Of a stretch of DNA of 14,215 nucleotides, positions 5,950 through 13,115 are shown in pieces (position 1 is the first letter of the stretch; every line of letters starts with the position of its first letter). The stretch covers positions 1 through 14,215 of the forward strand of contig DAOTXR010000034.1 in NCBI GenBank assembly GCA_034435375.1. Reading direction: 5' to 3'. The DNA is from DAOTXR01 sp034435375 (lineage in GTDB: Bacteria; Chloroflexota; Anaerolineae; Aggregatilineales; UBA3940). The notes under the pieces are model-generated. The model was not told where the DNA came from, did no database searches, and worked only from the letters and a program-made list of their open reading frames with translations. The position numbers and the translations under genes were made by a program.

Positions 5950-6381
5950 GTGCGCCTATCTCGTAAATGGCTCAGAGCGTTGTTGGGCGCCGTTGGGCTG
6001 GTGATTCTGTCCGGTTGCCTGTCCACCGAGATACCACTCGATGACTTGTTCCCAGGGCAAGTGGGCGACTTCCTTCGAACCAGCGGCCCTTCGCTTGAGG
6101 TGGGCGCTGACGTGAATGTTGCAACCTACATTGGATCGCAGGGAGCGGTGACGTTACGCATCAAGCAGGTCGGCAGAGATCGTGTGGATGAGGCGCTGAG
6201 CCGTCTGCCGCCCAACTCGACCGAGGTTGGGTACGACTCGGCGCTGGGTCTGCGTGAAGGGACCTTCTTCACCTTTGCCAACGAATATCACGCCGCCTGG
6301 GGCAACCAGGACTGGGTGTTTGTGCTTTCCGCCTCTACTGATCTGGCTCGTCGCGCCTTTCTGGCGAGCTATGGGTATTGA
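5950..6381 (+). CDS. Lipoprotein of unknown function
   Basis: The 143-aa product begins with a signal peptide (MRLSRKWLRALLGAVGL) ending in the lipobox L20-S21-G22-C23, so it should be lipidated at C23 and anchored on the outer face of the membrane. The mature part holds ATYIGSQGAVTLRIKQVGRD (about 61-80) and a C-terminal WGNQDWVFVLSAS segment. GTG 5950 is chosen because GAGGAGG (5936-5942) sits 7 bases upstream; TTG 5932 and GTG 5935 fall in or before that site. It is the first gene of a tight unit with the next three genes, 34 bases from its neighbour. The spacing of Gly, Leu and Trp residues matches the following protein, suggesting a tandem duplication. I recognise no named family. Confidence 0.75.
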   Translation: MRLSRKWLRALLGAVGLVILSGCLSTEIPLDDLFPGQVGDFLRTSGPSLEVGADVNVATYIGSQGAVTLRIKQVGRDRVDEALSRLPPNSTEVGYDSALGLREGTFFTFANEYHAAWGNQDWVFVLSASTDLARRAFLASYGY

Positions 6382-6415
6382 TCGTGCGGGGAACAGGTGT
6401 TTGAGGAGCGCTTAC

Positions 6416-6907
6416 ATGGCCTGGGTTCTTGTCGCGTTCGTGGTGCTACTCACAGGGACGGTGGTTGTCCTGATCCCCCATATTCTGCGTCTGGCCCGCC
6501 CGGCTGATTTCGACCGCCGACCTTCGGCAGCTAGGCATACCGTGGAGCGTACTGTGCCGCTACGGTTTGGCTACTTTCAACGGGTCGAACCGCCTCAACC
6601 TGCCGACTCACCTCACTCCTGGCGTGCGTGTTACACGGGTGCGGGCGGCGAAGTGGCCCTGGAGGCTGTGCGAGCCTCGTCTGAAGAGGATGCCGTGCAC
6701 GTGCTGCGCCGTTTGCGGCGCGTCGTGCGTGTGGGCAAGGGACGCCAGGCGGTGTTTGCCTCCCGCCTGGGCGGTGACCACAGCTTCATCGTTCAGCAGG
6801 CTGAGTCGGGCCGTCTGATCGGATGGACCAATGGCCCGTGGGCCTTCATCGCTACCAGCGACAATCCCGCTTTGCTGGCCGACTTCGTGCAAAGCTTCCC
6901 GTTCTGA
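6416..6907 (+). CDS. Membrane-anchored protein, apparent paralogue of the preceding lipoprotein
   Basis: The 163-aa product has one N-terminal membrane anchor (residues 2-24, AWVLVAFVVLLTGTVVVLIP) followed by a basic stretch and a globular domain. In that domain ACYTGAGGEVALEAV, a helix with HVLRRLRR, and a final GWTNGPWAFIATSDNPALLADF block follow the same order as the lipoprotein's ATYIGSQGAVTLRI, VDEALSRL and WGNQDWVFVLSASTDLARRAF. The two are probably diverged copies of one domain presented by different anchors. ATG 6416 has GAGGAG 7 bases upstream. ATG 6371 would overlap the upstream stop and add a non-membrane leader, so it is less likely. The next gene follows after 12 bases. Function unknown. 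Confidence 0.75.
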   Translation: MAWVLVAFVVLLTGTVVVLIPHILRLARPADFDRRPSAARHTVERTVPLRFGYFQRVEPPQPADSPHSWRACYTGAGGEVALEAVRASSEEDAVHVLRRLRRVVRVGKGRQAVFASRLGGDHSFIVQQAESGRLIGWTNGPWAFIATSDNPALLADFVQSFPF

Positions 6908-6919
6908 GGGTGGAAAGCT

Positions 6920-7042
6920 ATGAGCGTATCGATTCTGACCCTGGTTGTACTGTGTGTGGCAGGGGGAGGGCTGCTGCTCGTCGTGGTGGTCACTGCCCTG
7001 GCTGTGTTCCTGGTCAACCGTGATCTGCCGCGCGACCGCTGA
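6920..7042 (+). CDS. 40-aa single-helix membrane peptide
   Basis: ATG 6920 to TGA 7040-7042 encodes a 40-residue peptide. Residues 4-32 are almost entirely hydrophobic (ILTLVVLCVAGGGLLLVVVV and onward), followed by the polar tail NRDLPRDR. It begins 12 bases after the preceding stop, with GAGGGTGGA immediately upstream, and ends 19 bases before the kinase start. The tight spacing, a clean start and a membrane-like composition with a charged end argue that it is real. Its neighbours are two anchored envelope proteins, so it may be a small partner subunit. No family is recognised. Confidence 0.6.
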   Translation: MSVSILTLVVLCVAGGGLLLVVVVTALAVFLVNRDLPRDR

Positions 7043-7061
7043 TTGTCTAGGAGCGTATACA

Positions 7062-7709
7062 GTGACCAAGCGCTTTCTCCTAGTGGCTGGAAACATCGGT
7101 GCGGGTAAAACCACCCTGGCAGGGCGTCTCGGCACACGCCTGGGTTGGGAGGCGGGCTACGAGACCGTCTCCACCAACCCCTTTCTGGCGGATTTCTACG
7201 CTGACATGCGCCAGTGGTCCTTTCACCTCCAGGTCTACTTCCTTGGCGACCGCGCCGAGCAGCACCGCCGTTTGGCCGCCCTGTCGCGCTCAGCCATCAT
7301 CGATCGCAGCATCTACGAAGATGCCCATATCTTCGCCCGCGCCCTCCATGCGCTGGGCAACATGACCGAGCGCGAATATCTGGCCTACCGCCGCGTGTAT
7401 GATCTGGTGGTCGAGTCGTTGCCGGTGCCCGACCTGCTGTTGTTTCTGGACGCCAGTGTCCCGGTGTTGATGGATCGCATTCGTAAACGGGGCCGTGGCA
7501 TCGAGAGCGGCATCACCGCCGACTACCTCTCGCTGCTCGACAACTACTACCGTGAGTGGCTCGCAGGCTTCGACCTGTGTCCGGTCCTGACCATTCCTTC
7601 TGACAATCTGAACTTCGTGACCAACGAAAAGCACATTGCCATCATCATCGACCGCATTGAGCAGAAGTTGGCGGGTAAAGAGCAGGTGATCTTCCCCGAC
7701 GACGTATAA
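7062..7709 (+). CDS. Deoxynucleoside kinase (dNK/dGK/dCK family)
   Basis: The 215-aa cytoplasmic enzyme transfers phosphate from ATP to a salvaged deoxynucleoside. It has a P-loop GNIGAGKTT at 10-18, E34 in YETV as the likely catalytic glutamate, and RQWSFHLQVYFL at 50-61 forming the substrate pocket. DRS at 81-83 is followed by the ED pair at 86-87, and the Arg-rich lid KRGRGIESGI spans 142-151. This is the pattern of bacterial dAK/dGK/dCK enzymes; which base is preferred cannot be read from the motifs. GTG 7062 is chosen because AGGAG (7049-7053) lies 8 bases upstream and the P-loop starts at residue 10, as is usual. It is the last gene of a four-gene unit with envelope proteins, a curious grouping, and complements the nrdJ pathway encoded about 2.6 kb upstream. 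Confidence 0.92.
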   Translation: MTKRFLLVAGNIGAGKTTLAGRLGTRLGWEAGYETVSTNPFLADFYADMRQWSFHLQVYFLGDRAEQHRRLAALSRSAIIDRSIYEDAHIFARALHALGNMTEREYLAYRRVYDLVVESLPVPDLLLFLDASVPVLMDRIRKRGRGIESGITADYLSLLDNYYREWLAGFDLCPVLTIPSDNLNFVTNEKHIAIIIDRIEQKLAGKEQVIFPDDV

Positions 7710-7808
7710 CACATGTCAGCATAATCGACCGCCTTCAGATTCCGGGAGGGTAGATCGCCCAACTTGACCGGGCACCTTGTTCATGCACAGCCTGGCCATC
7801 GACCATGC
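7710..7808. other. Convergent intergenic region
   Basis: The 99 bases between the kinase (plus strand) and the acetyltransferase (minus strand) should terminate both transcripts. I see no clear intrinsic terminator, only short GGG/CCC pairings. Confidence 0.5.
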
Positions 7809-8327
7809 TCACCGCCACTCCCGGCTGTCGAATGTCTGCCAGATGAGTCGTTGGCCGTGCTCCTCGCGCACAAAGTCCTCGAAGCGACCGGCGGTATATT
7901 CCTGGATGACTGCCCGCCAGAAAGCCTGGGCTGCGGTGTTCGACTCGATCTCGGCAATCTGCCAGTATCCTCGGTATGTGTCGAACACCTGAAAGGCCAT
8001 CTCGCGCCCAACCCCCTGTCGTCGAAGGCAGCGTAGCACGAAAAACTCGTCCATGTTACGGCCCTGGAGATGGGGCTTCATCACCCGGTCGCTGGTCAAC
8101 GCGAAGCCTGCCCATCGACCCTCGACGCGGGCCACGTATGCCCAGTAGCCAGCTCTGTCCATGTAACGGGCGAGATCGAAGCCGGGGTCAAAAAGCCCAT
8201 GCTCGTCCACATGCCCCACGTTCTCGTGGCAGAAGTGCACGCTGAAGTCGTACAGGTACAGTTGCATCAGGTTGTGCAACAGCTCCAGATGCTCATGCTT
8301 GGCGGGGATCAGTTGTACAGTCGTCAT
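7809..8327 (-). CDS. GNAT-family N-acetyltransferase
   Basis: The 172-aa product has the GNAT fold layout. The N-terminal HLELLHNLMQLYLYDFS helix region is at 13-29. Strand WAYVARVEGRWAGFAL is at 62-77, and DEFFVLRCLRRQGVG at 93-107 contains the acetyl-CoA loop R102-R-Q-G-V-G107. The motif B block NTAAQAFWRAV is at 130-140. It should transfer an acetyl group from acetyl-CoA to a small molecule or protein amine; the substrate is unknown. The start, ATG complementary to 8325-8327, is chosen because the conserved domain begins within a few residues of it and a GAGAG lies upstream on that strand. The open frame extends to 8477, but the extra 50 residues are basic and unlike the family. It is divergent from the FHA protein gene and the only minus-strand gene here. 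Confidence 0.88.
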   Translation of the reverse strand: MTTVQLIPAKHEHLELLHNLMQLYLYDFSVHFCHENVGHVDEHGLFDPGFDLARYMDRAGYWAYVARVEGRWAGFALTSDRVMKPHLQGRNMDEFFVLRCLRRQGVGREMAFQVFDTYRGYWQIAEIESNTAAQAFWRAVIQEYTAGRFEDFVREEHGQRLIWQTFDSREWR

Positions 8328-8377
8328 GGCAGCACTCTCAGGCGGACGATTGCCCTCGCTATGTTTTGGGTGTCTTC

Positions 8378-8386
8378 TGCTATGAT
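8378..8386 (+). promoter_or_regulatory. Extended -10 TGCTATGAT, alternative promoter of the FHA gene
   Basis: TGC plus TATGAT (five of six matches to TATAAT) forms a good extended -10 on the plus strand, 167 bases before ATG 8554. No -35 is seen at 16-18 bases, which extended -10 promoters can tolerate. It would give a leader of about 160 nt. Confidence 0.4.
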
Positions 8387-8477
8387 TGCTCACCAGGCTG
8401 GTCTTGGCAACCCGCATGGGTAGGCCCGCTGTCCTTCGTGATGCGTCAGGGGGCCTTGTCCTGGGCTGCCTTCTCAC

Positions 8478-8506
8478 TTGTACCTGGTTTCCCTCCGTGC
8501 TAGACT
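8478..8506 (+). promoter_or_regulatory. Likely promoter of the FHA gene
   Basis: TTGTAC (8478-8483), a 17-base spacer and TAGACT (8501-8506) preceded by TGC match the layout found before nrdJ. The -10 ends 47 bases upstream of ATG 8554. Confidence 0.5.
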
Positions 8507-8553
8507 GTGAGCGAACTCATGCCACACCTGATCCGGTGCGGAGGGACTTATCC

Positions 8554-10344
8554 ATGGCCTTTGGCAAAGTCACGGTTCGGTCCGAAAGCGGTGACGTTGA
8601 GGAGTTCGAGCTGACCAAGCCTACCTCCTCGGTGGGTCGCCAACCTGGCAACGACATTGTGCTCAAGACTTCGGCGGTCTCGCGCTACCACGCCCAGTTT
8701 GACGTGGCAGAAGGTCGGGTCTTTCTGGTCGATCTGGGCACGGTCAATGGCACCTTCGTCAACGATGTGCAGCTTGAGCCGAATGGTCGGATCATGCTCA
8801 ACGATGGTGACGTGATCCAGATGGGGGATATGATGCTGGTCTTCTCCTTGCCCGAAGCGCCGGGCCGCGCCAGCATTAGCCTGACCCCTGTCGTAGCGCC
8901 GGTTGAGGAGCCAGGGCTGCCGTTTCGTCTCCTGCTCGACGAGCCGCAGCAATCTGTTGCGCCGGGTGCGCGGTTGCAGCTCGCCCTCACCATCGAGAAT
9001 CTGTCTGACGAAGAACAGGATTTCATCATCGATGTGGGGGGGTTGAACCGCGACTGGATCTCTGTCAACCGCCGCGAGGCGACGGTGGAGGCCCACGAAG
9101 ACACGGAGGTGTTGATTTCGTTGCGTCCACCTCGTCACAGCCAGACCAACCCTGGGCGCTATGCGCTGACGGTGCGGGTAGCCTTCCGCCACGATCCCAA
9201 CCGGGGGTTGCAGGCTGTGCGCGAGATCGACGTGGTGGGCTACACCGGCCTGGGGGTAGCCGTAAGGCCCTCCAGCCGGAACGGAGTCTACCGCATTGCC
9301 GTTCAAAACCAGGGCAATGTGCCGATTGACGTCCGGTTGGGCGGCTTTGACCGCGAGCACGCGCTGGCCTACCGCTACAACCCGCCTCAGCTTCACATTC
9401 AGCCGGGCCAGACTGGGCAGGCATCGCTAGCTGTGCATCCACGCCGCGGTCCTTTCTTTGGCGCGACCACCCCTGTCACATTTGCCGTTGTCGTCCGCTC
9501 GCTTGATGCGGCAGGTTATCAGGCTCCTGTGCTGGCAACCTACACGCCGGATTCGTCCTCTTGGTGGCTGTGGCTGGCTGGAGCGATCCTACCGCTGGGT
9601 CTTGGGGCAATGCTGATCCTCTTGGCTGTGATCGCCGGGCTGGCCTTTCTGGGCGTGCTGCCGCTGCCTGGTTTTCGGCCCGAAGCGGCAGTTACCCTGC
9701 CTCCTTCTGAGACAGCCGCTGCTTCGACCGTGGTCTACCAACCCGATCCCAGCCTGGTTCCAACGCCTGCCGCTGACATCCTGGACTTCAGTGTCCAGCC
9801 CAACCCTGTGATCTATCGCACCACTGGTGAAGTAGTGTTCACATGGCGCATGGTGAACGCCACCCGCGTCGAGTTGTTCGACTCTGCCGGGCAGCCCGTC
9901 ATCCTCTCTGCCAACGACCTCAGCACAGGCCAGCACCGTTATCCGGCGCAGCTGCTGACCTGGGGGGACCACGTCTTTACGCTCACGGTGACTGGCGAAG
10001 ATGGCCAGCAACGTTCACGCTCGGTGGTTGTCACTGTCCGCTCGGTGATCTGCCGCGCCGTGAGTCAGGATGTGCCGATCTACACCCTGCCCGATCTCAA
10101 TTCTCCGCTCGCCCCGCCGCTCGATGCCCGCGATCTGGCGATCACTGGTCGCTCCACCGACTCGTTGTGGGTGCAGGTGGCCTACAACGACCTTCAGACG
10201 TTCACCATGCAGGGCTGGTTGCCTGCCGACTGGGTGAGCTGCCCTACTGGTAGCCCATCGGTCGGTGAGTATGTCGCTCTGGAGCAGACCTCTTTTGAGC
10301 AGGTAACTCCTTCCCCTGAGACTGCATCCACGCCAAGCCCCTGA
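8554..10344 (+). CDS. FHA-domain membrane protein with Ig-like and SH3-like domains
   Basis: The 596-aa protein starts with a forkhead-associated domain (about 5-98) keeping the phosphothreonine-binding residues: G28-R29, S43-R44-x-H46 and N65-G-T67. Two beta-rich Ig-like segments follow (about 122-225 and 232-330). A hydrophobic stretch with Trp at its start (337-369) is the only membrane segment. Beyond it come a Pro/Thr linker, a PKD/Ig-like domain with TWRMVNATRVELF (about 408-496) and an SH3b-like domain (about 500-563, with C500 and C563 at its borders). A Ser/Thr/Pro tail ends the protein. ATG 8554 has GGAGGG 8 bases upstream, and the FHA domain starts immediately. With no signal peptide the FHA side is presumably cytoplasmic, which oddly puts the two Ig-like segments there too. 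It precedes a GATase-like protein and an ABC exporter and may be their phospho-dependent partner. Confidence 0.85.
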   Translation: MAFGKVTVRSESGDVEEFELTKPTSSVGRQPGNDIVLKTSAVSRYHAQFDVAEGRVFLVDLGTVNGTFVNDVQLEPNGRIMLNDGDVIQMGDMMLVFSLPEAPGRASISLTPVVAPVEEPGLPFRLLLDEPQQSVAPGARLQLALTIENLSDEEQDFIIDVGGLNRDWISVNRREATVEAHEDTEVLISLRPPRHSQTNPGRYALTVRVAFRHDPNRGLQAVREIDVVGYTGLGVAVRPSSRNGVYRIAVQNQGNVPIDVRLGGFDREHALAYRYNPPQLHIQPGQTGQASLAVHPRRGPFFGATTPVTFAVVVRSLDAAGYQAPVLATYTPDSSSWWLWLAGAILPLGLGAMLILLAVIAGLAFLGVLPLPGFRPEAAVTLPPSETAAASTVVYQPDPSLVPTPAADILDFSVQPNPVIYRTTGEVVFTWRMVNATRVELFDSAGQPVILSANDLSTGQHRYPAQLLTWGDHVFTLTVTGEDGQQRSRSVVVTVRSVICRAVSQDVPIYTLPDLNSPLAPPLDARDLAITGRSTDSLWVQVAYNDLQTFTMQGWLPADWVSCPTGSPSVGEYVALEQTSFEQVTPSPETASTPSP

Positions 10345-10590
10345 CTCGACTTGCAGCAAGAGAACGGCGGCTTGATAGCCGGATAGGGTCTCATTGTGTG
10401 TGGCAATTTCTGGGAGTGGGATATCAGCTACGTCCCCGGCGAGCACTGCCCGTAAATCAACCGTTCTGATTGGACCGCTTGCGCTCAGGCCCTGCTCACT
10501 TTGACGGGGCCTGTCCGTCTTCCCAATTCGGGGACTGCGGTCCCAGGCATCAGCCATCCGTAAGGTAAACATGGGGCAGATTAGCTTCGA
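10345..10590. other. Non-coding gap with short hairpins
   Basis: No gene is seen. AGGCCC/GGGCCT (10487-10492 and 10507-10512) and GGGAC-TGCG-GTCCC (10531-10544) can form hairpins, but neither is followed by a U tract. Either could end the FHA transcript; the evidence is weak. Confidence 0.35.
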
Positions 10591-10593
10591 GTG

Positions 10594-10602
10594 TGCTACA
10601 AT
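10594..10602 (+). promoter_or_regulatory. Extended -10 TGCTACAAT, promoter of the large membrane protein gene
   Basis: TGC followed by TACAAT (five of six) lies 33 bases before GTG 10636. No -35 is evident at 17 bases. The position argues against the upstream GTG at 10591 being the translation start, since it would lie before the transcript begins. Confidence 0.5.
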
Positions 10603-10635
10603 GCCTCAACTTCGGTGGCCTTGCAGGAGCGTACC

Positions 10636-13068
10636 GTGAGACGTGTCGTTTTATCCATCCTGCTGGTGCTGGCTCTGACTGCCCTGGCAGTGCTGTGGCC
10701 CTCCGGCGCTGCGTCGGCTCAGCAGCCTGTCCTTGCCCTTGATGCACAGGTCGGCTTTGACGGCTATGTCCAGTCAGGCACCTGGACGCCCGTCTTCGTC
10801 ACGGTCAGGAACGACGGCCCCGACATCACCGCCGAACTGCGTGTCGAGGTGACGCCGCTCACTGGCGGCCCGACCATCTACACCCGCTCTCTCGATCTGC
10901 CGCGCGGTTCGCGCAAACGGGTGACGCTCTACGCCGCAGACCTCTATCCGTTGAATGGCCAGGTCCGCATAGACCTGCTGCAGAATGGACGGGTGGTAGC
11001 CAGCACCCAGTCGCCTGTTCAGATGGTCAGTCCCACCACGCTCCTGATTGGCATTTGGAGCGATACGCCGACGGGGCTGGCAGCGCTGTCTGCTGTCAAA
11101 CCGTCCAGCGGCGAGACGCGCGTGGCTATGCTCACCGCCGATGAACTGCCGTCAGTGGGTGAAGGATGGTGGGCGCTTGACGTTCTGGTGATCTCCGATG
11201 CCGACACCGGACAGCTTGACGTCGATCAGCAGGCGGCGCTCTTCGAGTGGGTCGCAGGTGGTGGGCGTCTGATCATCACGGGTGGTCTCTCTTACCCACG
11301 GACGCTCAGCGGCCTGGATCAGCTCACCCCGCTGCTTGCAGTGGACACACAGGCAGTATCGCTCCAGCCGCTCTCCCAGGTGGCCGGGGTACCATTTGAC
11401 GTGCAGGCTGCGCTTACCGCGCCGGTGGCCGTCGGCTCGCTGATTCCTGAGGCGCATGTCCTGGTCCACAGCGGCGATGTGCCGCTTGTCGTCTGGCGGA
11501 CTGTTGGCCACGGTCGCGTTGACTTTTTGGCAGCCGACCCCAATCTAGAGCCGCTGCGCTCTTGGAATGGCATGGGCGACCTGTGGACGACACTGCTGAT
11601 CCTCGGGCGACCGCGCCCGGCCTGGGCTTATGGCTTTACTTCGCAGTGGGATACAGCTCTTCAGGCGGTTGCATCTGTGCCAGGCGTCAGCCTGCCTTCG
11701 GCGATCCAGTTGTGTGGGTTTCTGGCGCTGTATATCGTGCTGATCGGTCCCCTCAACTATCTTGTGCTCACGCGCCTCAAGCGCCGCGAGCTAGCCTGGT
11801 TCACCATCCCCATCTTGATTGTGTTGTTTACTGCCGTTGCTTATGTCACTGGCTTTCAACTGCGTGGCTCGCGGGCTATCCTCCACCGCCTGGCTCTGGT
11901 TCAGTCGTGGAGCAACAGCGATGTATCCCGTGTGGATGCATTGTTGGGGGTGTGGTCGCCGCGCCGCGCTCGCTATGACCTGCTGATCGACCAGGGATAC
12001 CTCGTCCGGCCTATCCCGCGTAACCTGAGCGGTGCGTTGAGCGGGGGTGTCGGCGGGCAGGTTGTGCTTGGTCAGACCACGACGCTGCGCGGTGTGCAGG
12101 TGGACGTGGCTTCAGTGCAGCCTTTTGCCATTGAGGGCTACAGCCATACGGCATCGCGCATCACCGGAGACCTGATGCTCTCGCTTCAGGGTGAAAGCCT
12201 GCACATTGCCGGCGAGGTGGTCAACGCTGGCGATGTGGATCTGACCGGTGTAGTGCTGGCCATGGCCGGGACGACCTGGCCATTGGGCGATCTGCGTGCT
12301 GGCCAGGTGCTCCAGGTGGATCAGGTTTTTCAGGGGGGGTTGTCAACCTTTGGAGCAGCCTCGGCTCTTGATCCGTACCCGGCTACTGGCGGATATGGCT
12401 ACTACGGCTACGATCAGTTCCTCTCTAGCATAGTTGGTGGTGATTGCTTCAGCACAGCAGATATTCGCCGCCGCTGCGACCTGGTTGGGAGCCTGCTCAA
12501 CGGCCAGGGACGTGGATCGGGGGCCTATCTCTTTGGTTGGGCCGATGAGGTCCCGATCGGAATACAGGTGCTCAATGTTGGAGCTGACCCCGTCGATGTG
12601 GCGCTGTATGTGATCGAGATGAACGTCTCGCTGCCATCTTCCAGCCAGGGGACGATCGTAGTGCCGCCCAGCCTAATGACATATTATCCGCTTGATGAGG
12701 AGTATTACTACGCCACACCGTATGGCCTGTACATGTACGCCGGCGAGGAGTACGCCTTCCGCTTTGTCCCGGCGACTATCCTGCCGCCCTTGTCCGTTGA
12801 CTCGTTCATAATCCATATGGAAAGCGACCCCAGCTATGGTGAGCAGTCTGGAGCGCCGGTGGTTGAGGCTCACAATTTCGCTACTGGGCAGTGGGATATG
12901 CTGCCAGTGGAGTGGGGTGATACCGTGATCAGCCAGGCACAGCCCTATGTCGATCCGGCAGGTGGCATAGAGCTGCGCCTGCGGGTTCCGATGTCAGACA
13001 CCGAATCCTGGTATCAGGTCATGAGCTTTGAGGTGAGTCTGCTGGGGCAGGTGGGATCACCCCGCTAG
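10636..13068 (+). CDS. Large exported/membrane protein with GATase1-like domain
   Basis: The 810-aa protein starts with a signal peptide (1-28, cleavage likely after ASA) and an Ig-like domain (about 33-128). A class I glutamine-amidotransferase-like fold follows (about 134-310; LDVLVISDADTG at 181-192, FEWVAGGGRLIITGG at 203-217, GHGRVDFLAADP at 291-302). This fold is common in ABC-transport auxiliary proteins and here shows no obvious catalytic Cys. Two membrane helices lie at about 359-379 and 388-407, separated by the basic loop RLKRRE. An extracytoplasmic C-terminal region of about 400 residues contains Tyr-rich patches (579-593, 683-701) and one close Cys pair (C604, C614). GTG 10636 has AGGAG 6 bases upstream. 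The ABC ATPase starts 47 bases after the stop, so this protein is probably the accessory subunit of that transporter, comparable in layout to GldG-type proteins. No enzymatic role can be claimed. Confidence 0.82.
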   Translation: MRRVVLSILLVLALTALAVLWPSGAASAQQPVLALDAQVGFDGYVQSGTWTPVFVTVRNDGPDITAELRVEVTPLTGGPTIYTRSLDLPRGSRKRVTLYAADLYPLNGQVRIDLLQNGRVVASTQSPVQMVSPTTLLIGIWSDTPTGLAALSAVKPSSGETRVAMLTADELPSVGEGWWALDVLVISDADTGQLDVDQQAALFEWVAGGGRLIITGGLSYPRTLSGLDQLTPLLAVDTQAVSLQPLSQVAGVPFDVQAALTAPVAVGSLIPEAHVLVHSGDVPLVVWRTVGHGRVDFLAADPNLEPLRSWNGMGDLWTTLLILGRPRPAWAYGFTSQWDTALQAVASVPGVSLPSAIQLCGFLALYIVLIGPLNYLVLTRLKRRELAWFTIPILIVLFTAVAYVTGFQLRGSRAILHRLALVQSWSNSDVSRVDALLGVWSPRRARYDLLIDQGYLVRPIPRNLSGALSGGVGGQVVLGQTTTLRGVQVDVASVQPFAIEGYSHTASRITGDLMLSLQGESLHIAGEVVNAGDVDLTGVVLAMAGTTWPLGDLRAGQVLQVDQVFQGGLSTFGAASALDPYPATGGYGYYGYDQFLSSIVGGDCFSTADIRRRCDLVGSLLNGQGRGSGAYLFGWADEVPIGIQVLNVGADPVDVALYVIEMNVSLPSSSQGTIVVPPSLMTYYPLDEEYYYATPYGLYMYAGEEYAFRFVPATILPPLSVDSFIIHMESDPSYGEQSGAPVVEAHNFATGQWDMLPVEWGDTVISQAQPYVDPAGGIELRLRVPMSDTESWYQVMSFEVSLLGQVGSPR

Positions 13069-13115
13069 ACCCTGGCCTGTAGGTTGGTGTCTGGTGCTTG
13101 GCGAGGAGTGATGGC

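Noticed and set aside
8328..8477. Longer acetyltransferase start on the minus strand
   Set aside because: The extra 50 residues are low-complexity basic sequence and the GNAT domain begins at the 8327 start.
10591..10635. GTG 10591 as start of the large membrane protein
   Set aside because: It lies before and across the extended -10 (10594-10602) and has no binding site; GTG 10636 has AGGAG and opens directly into a signal peptide.
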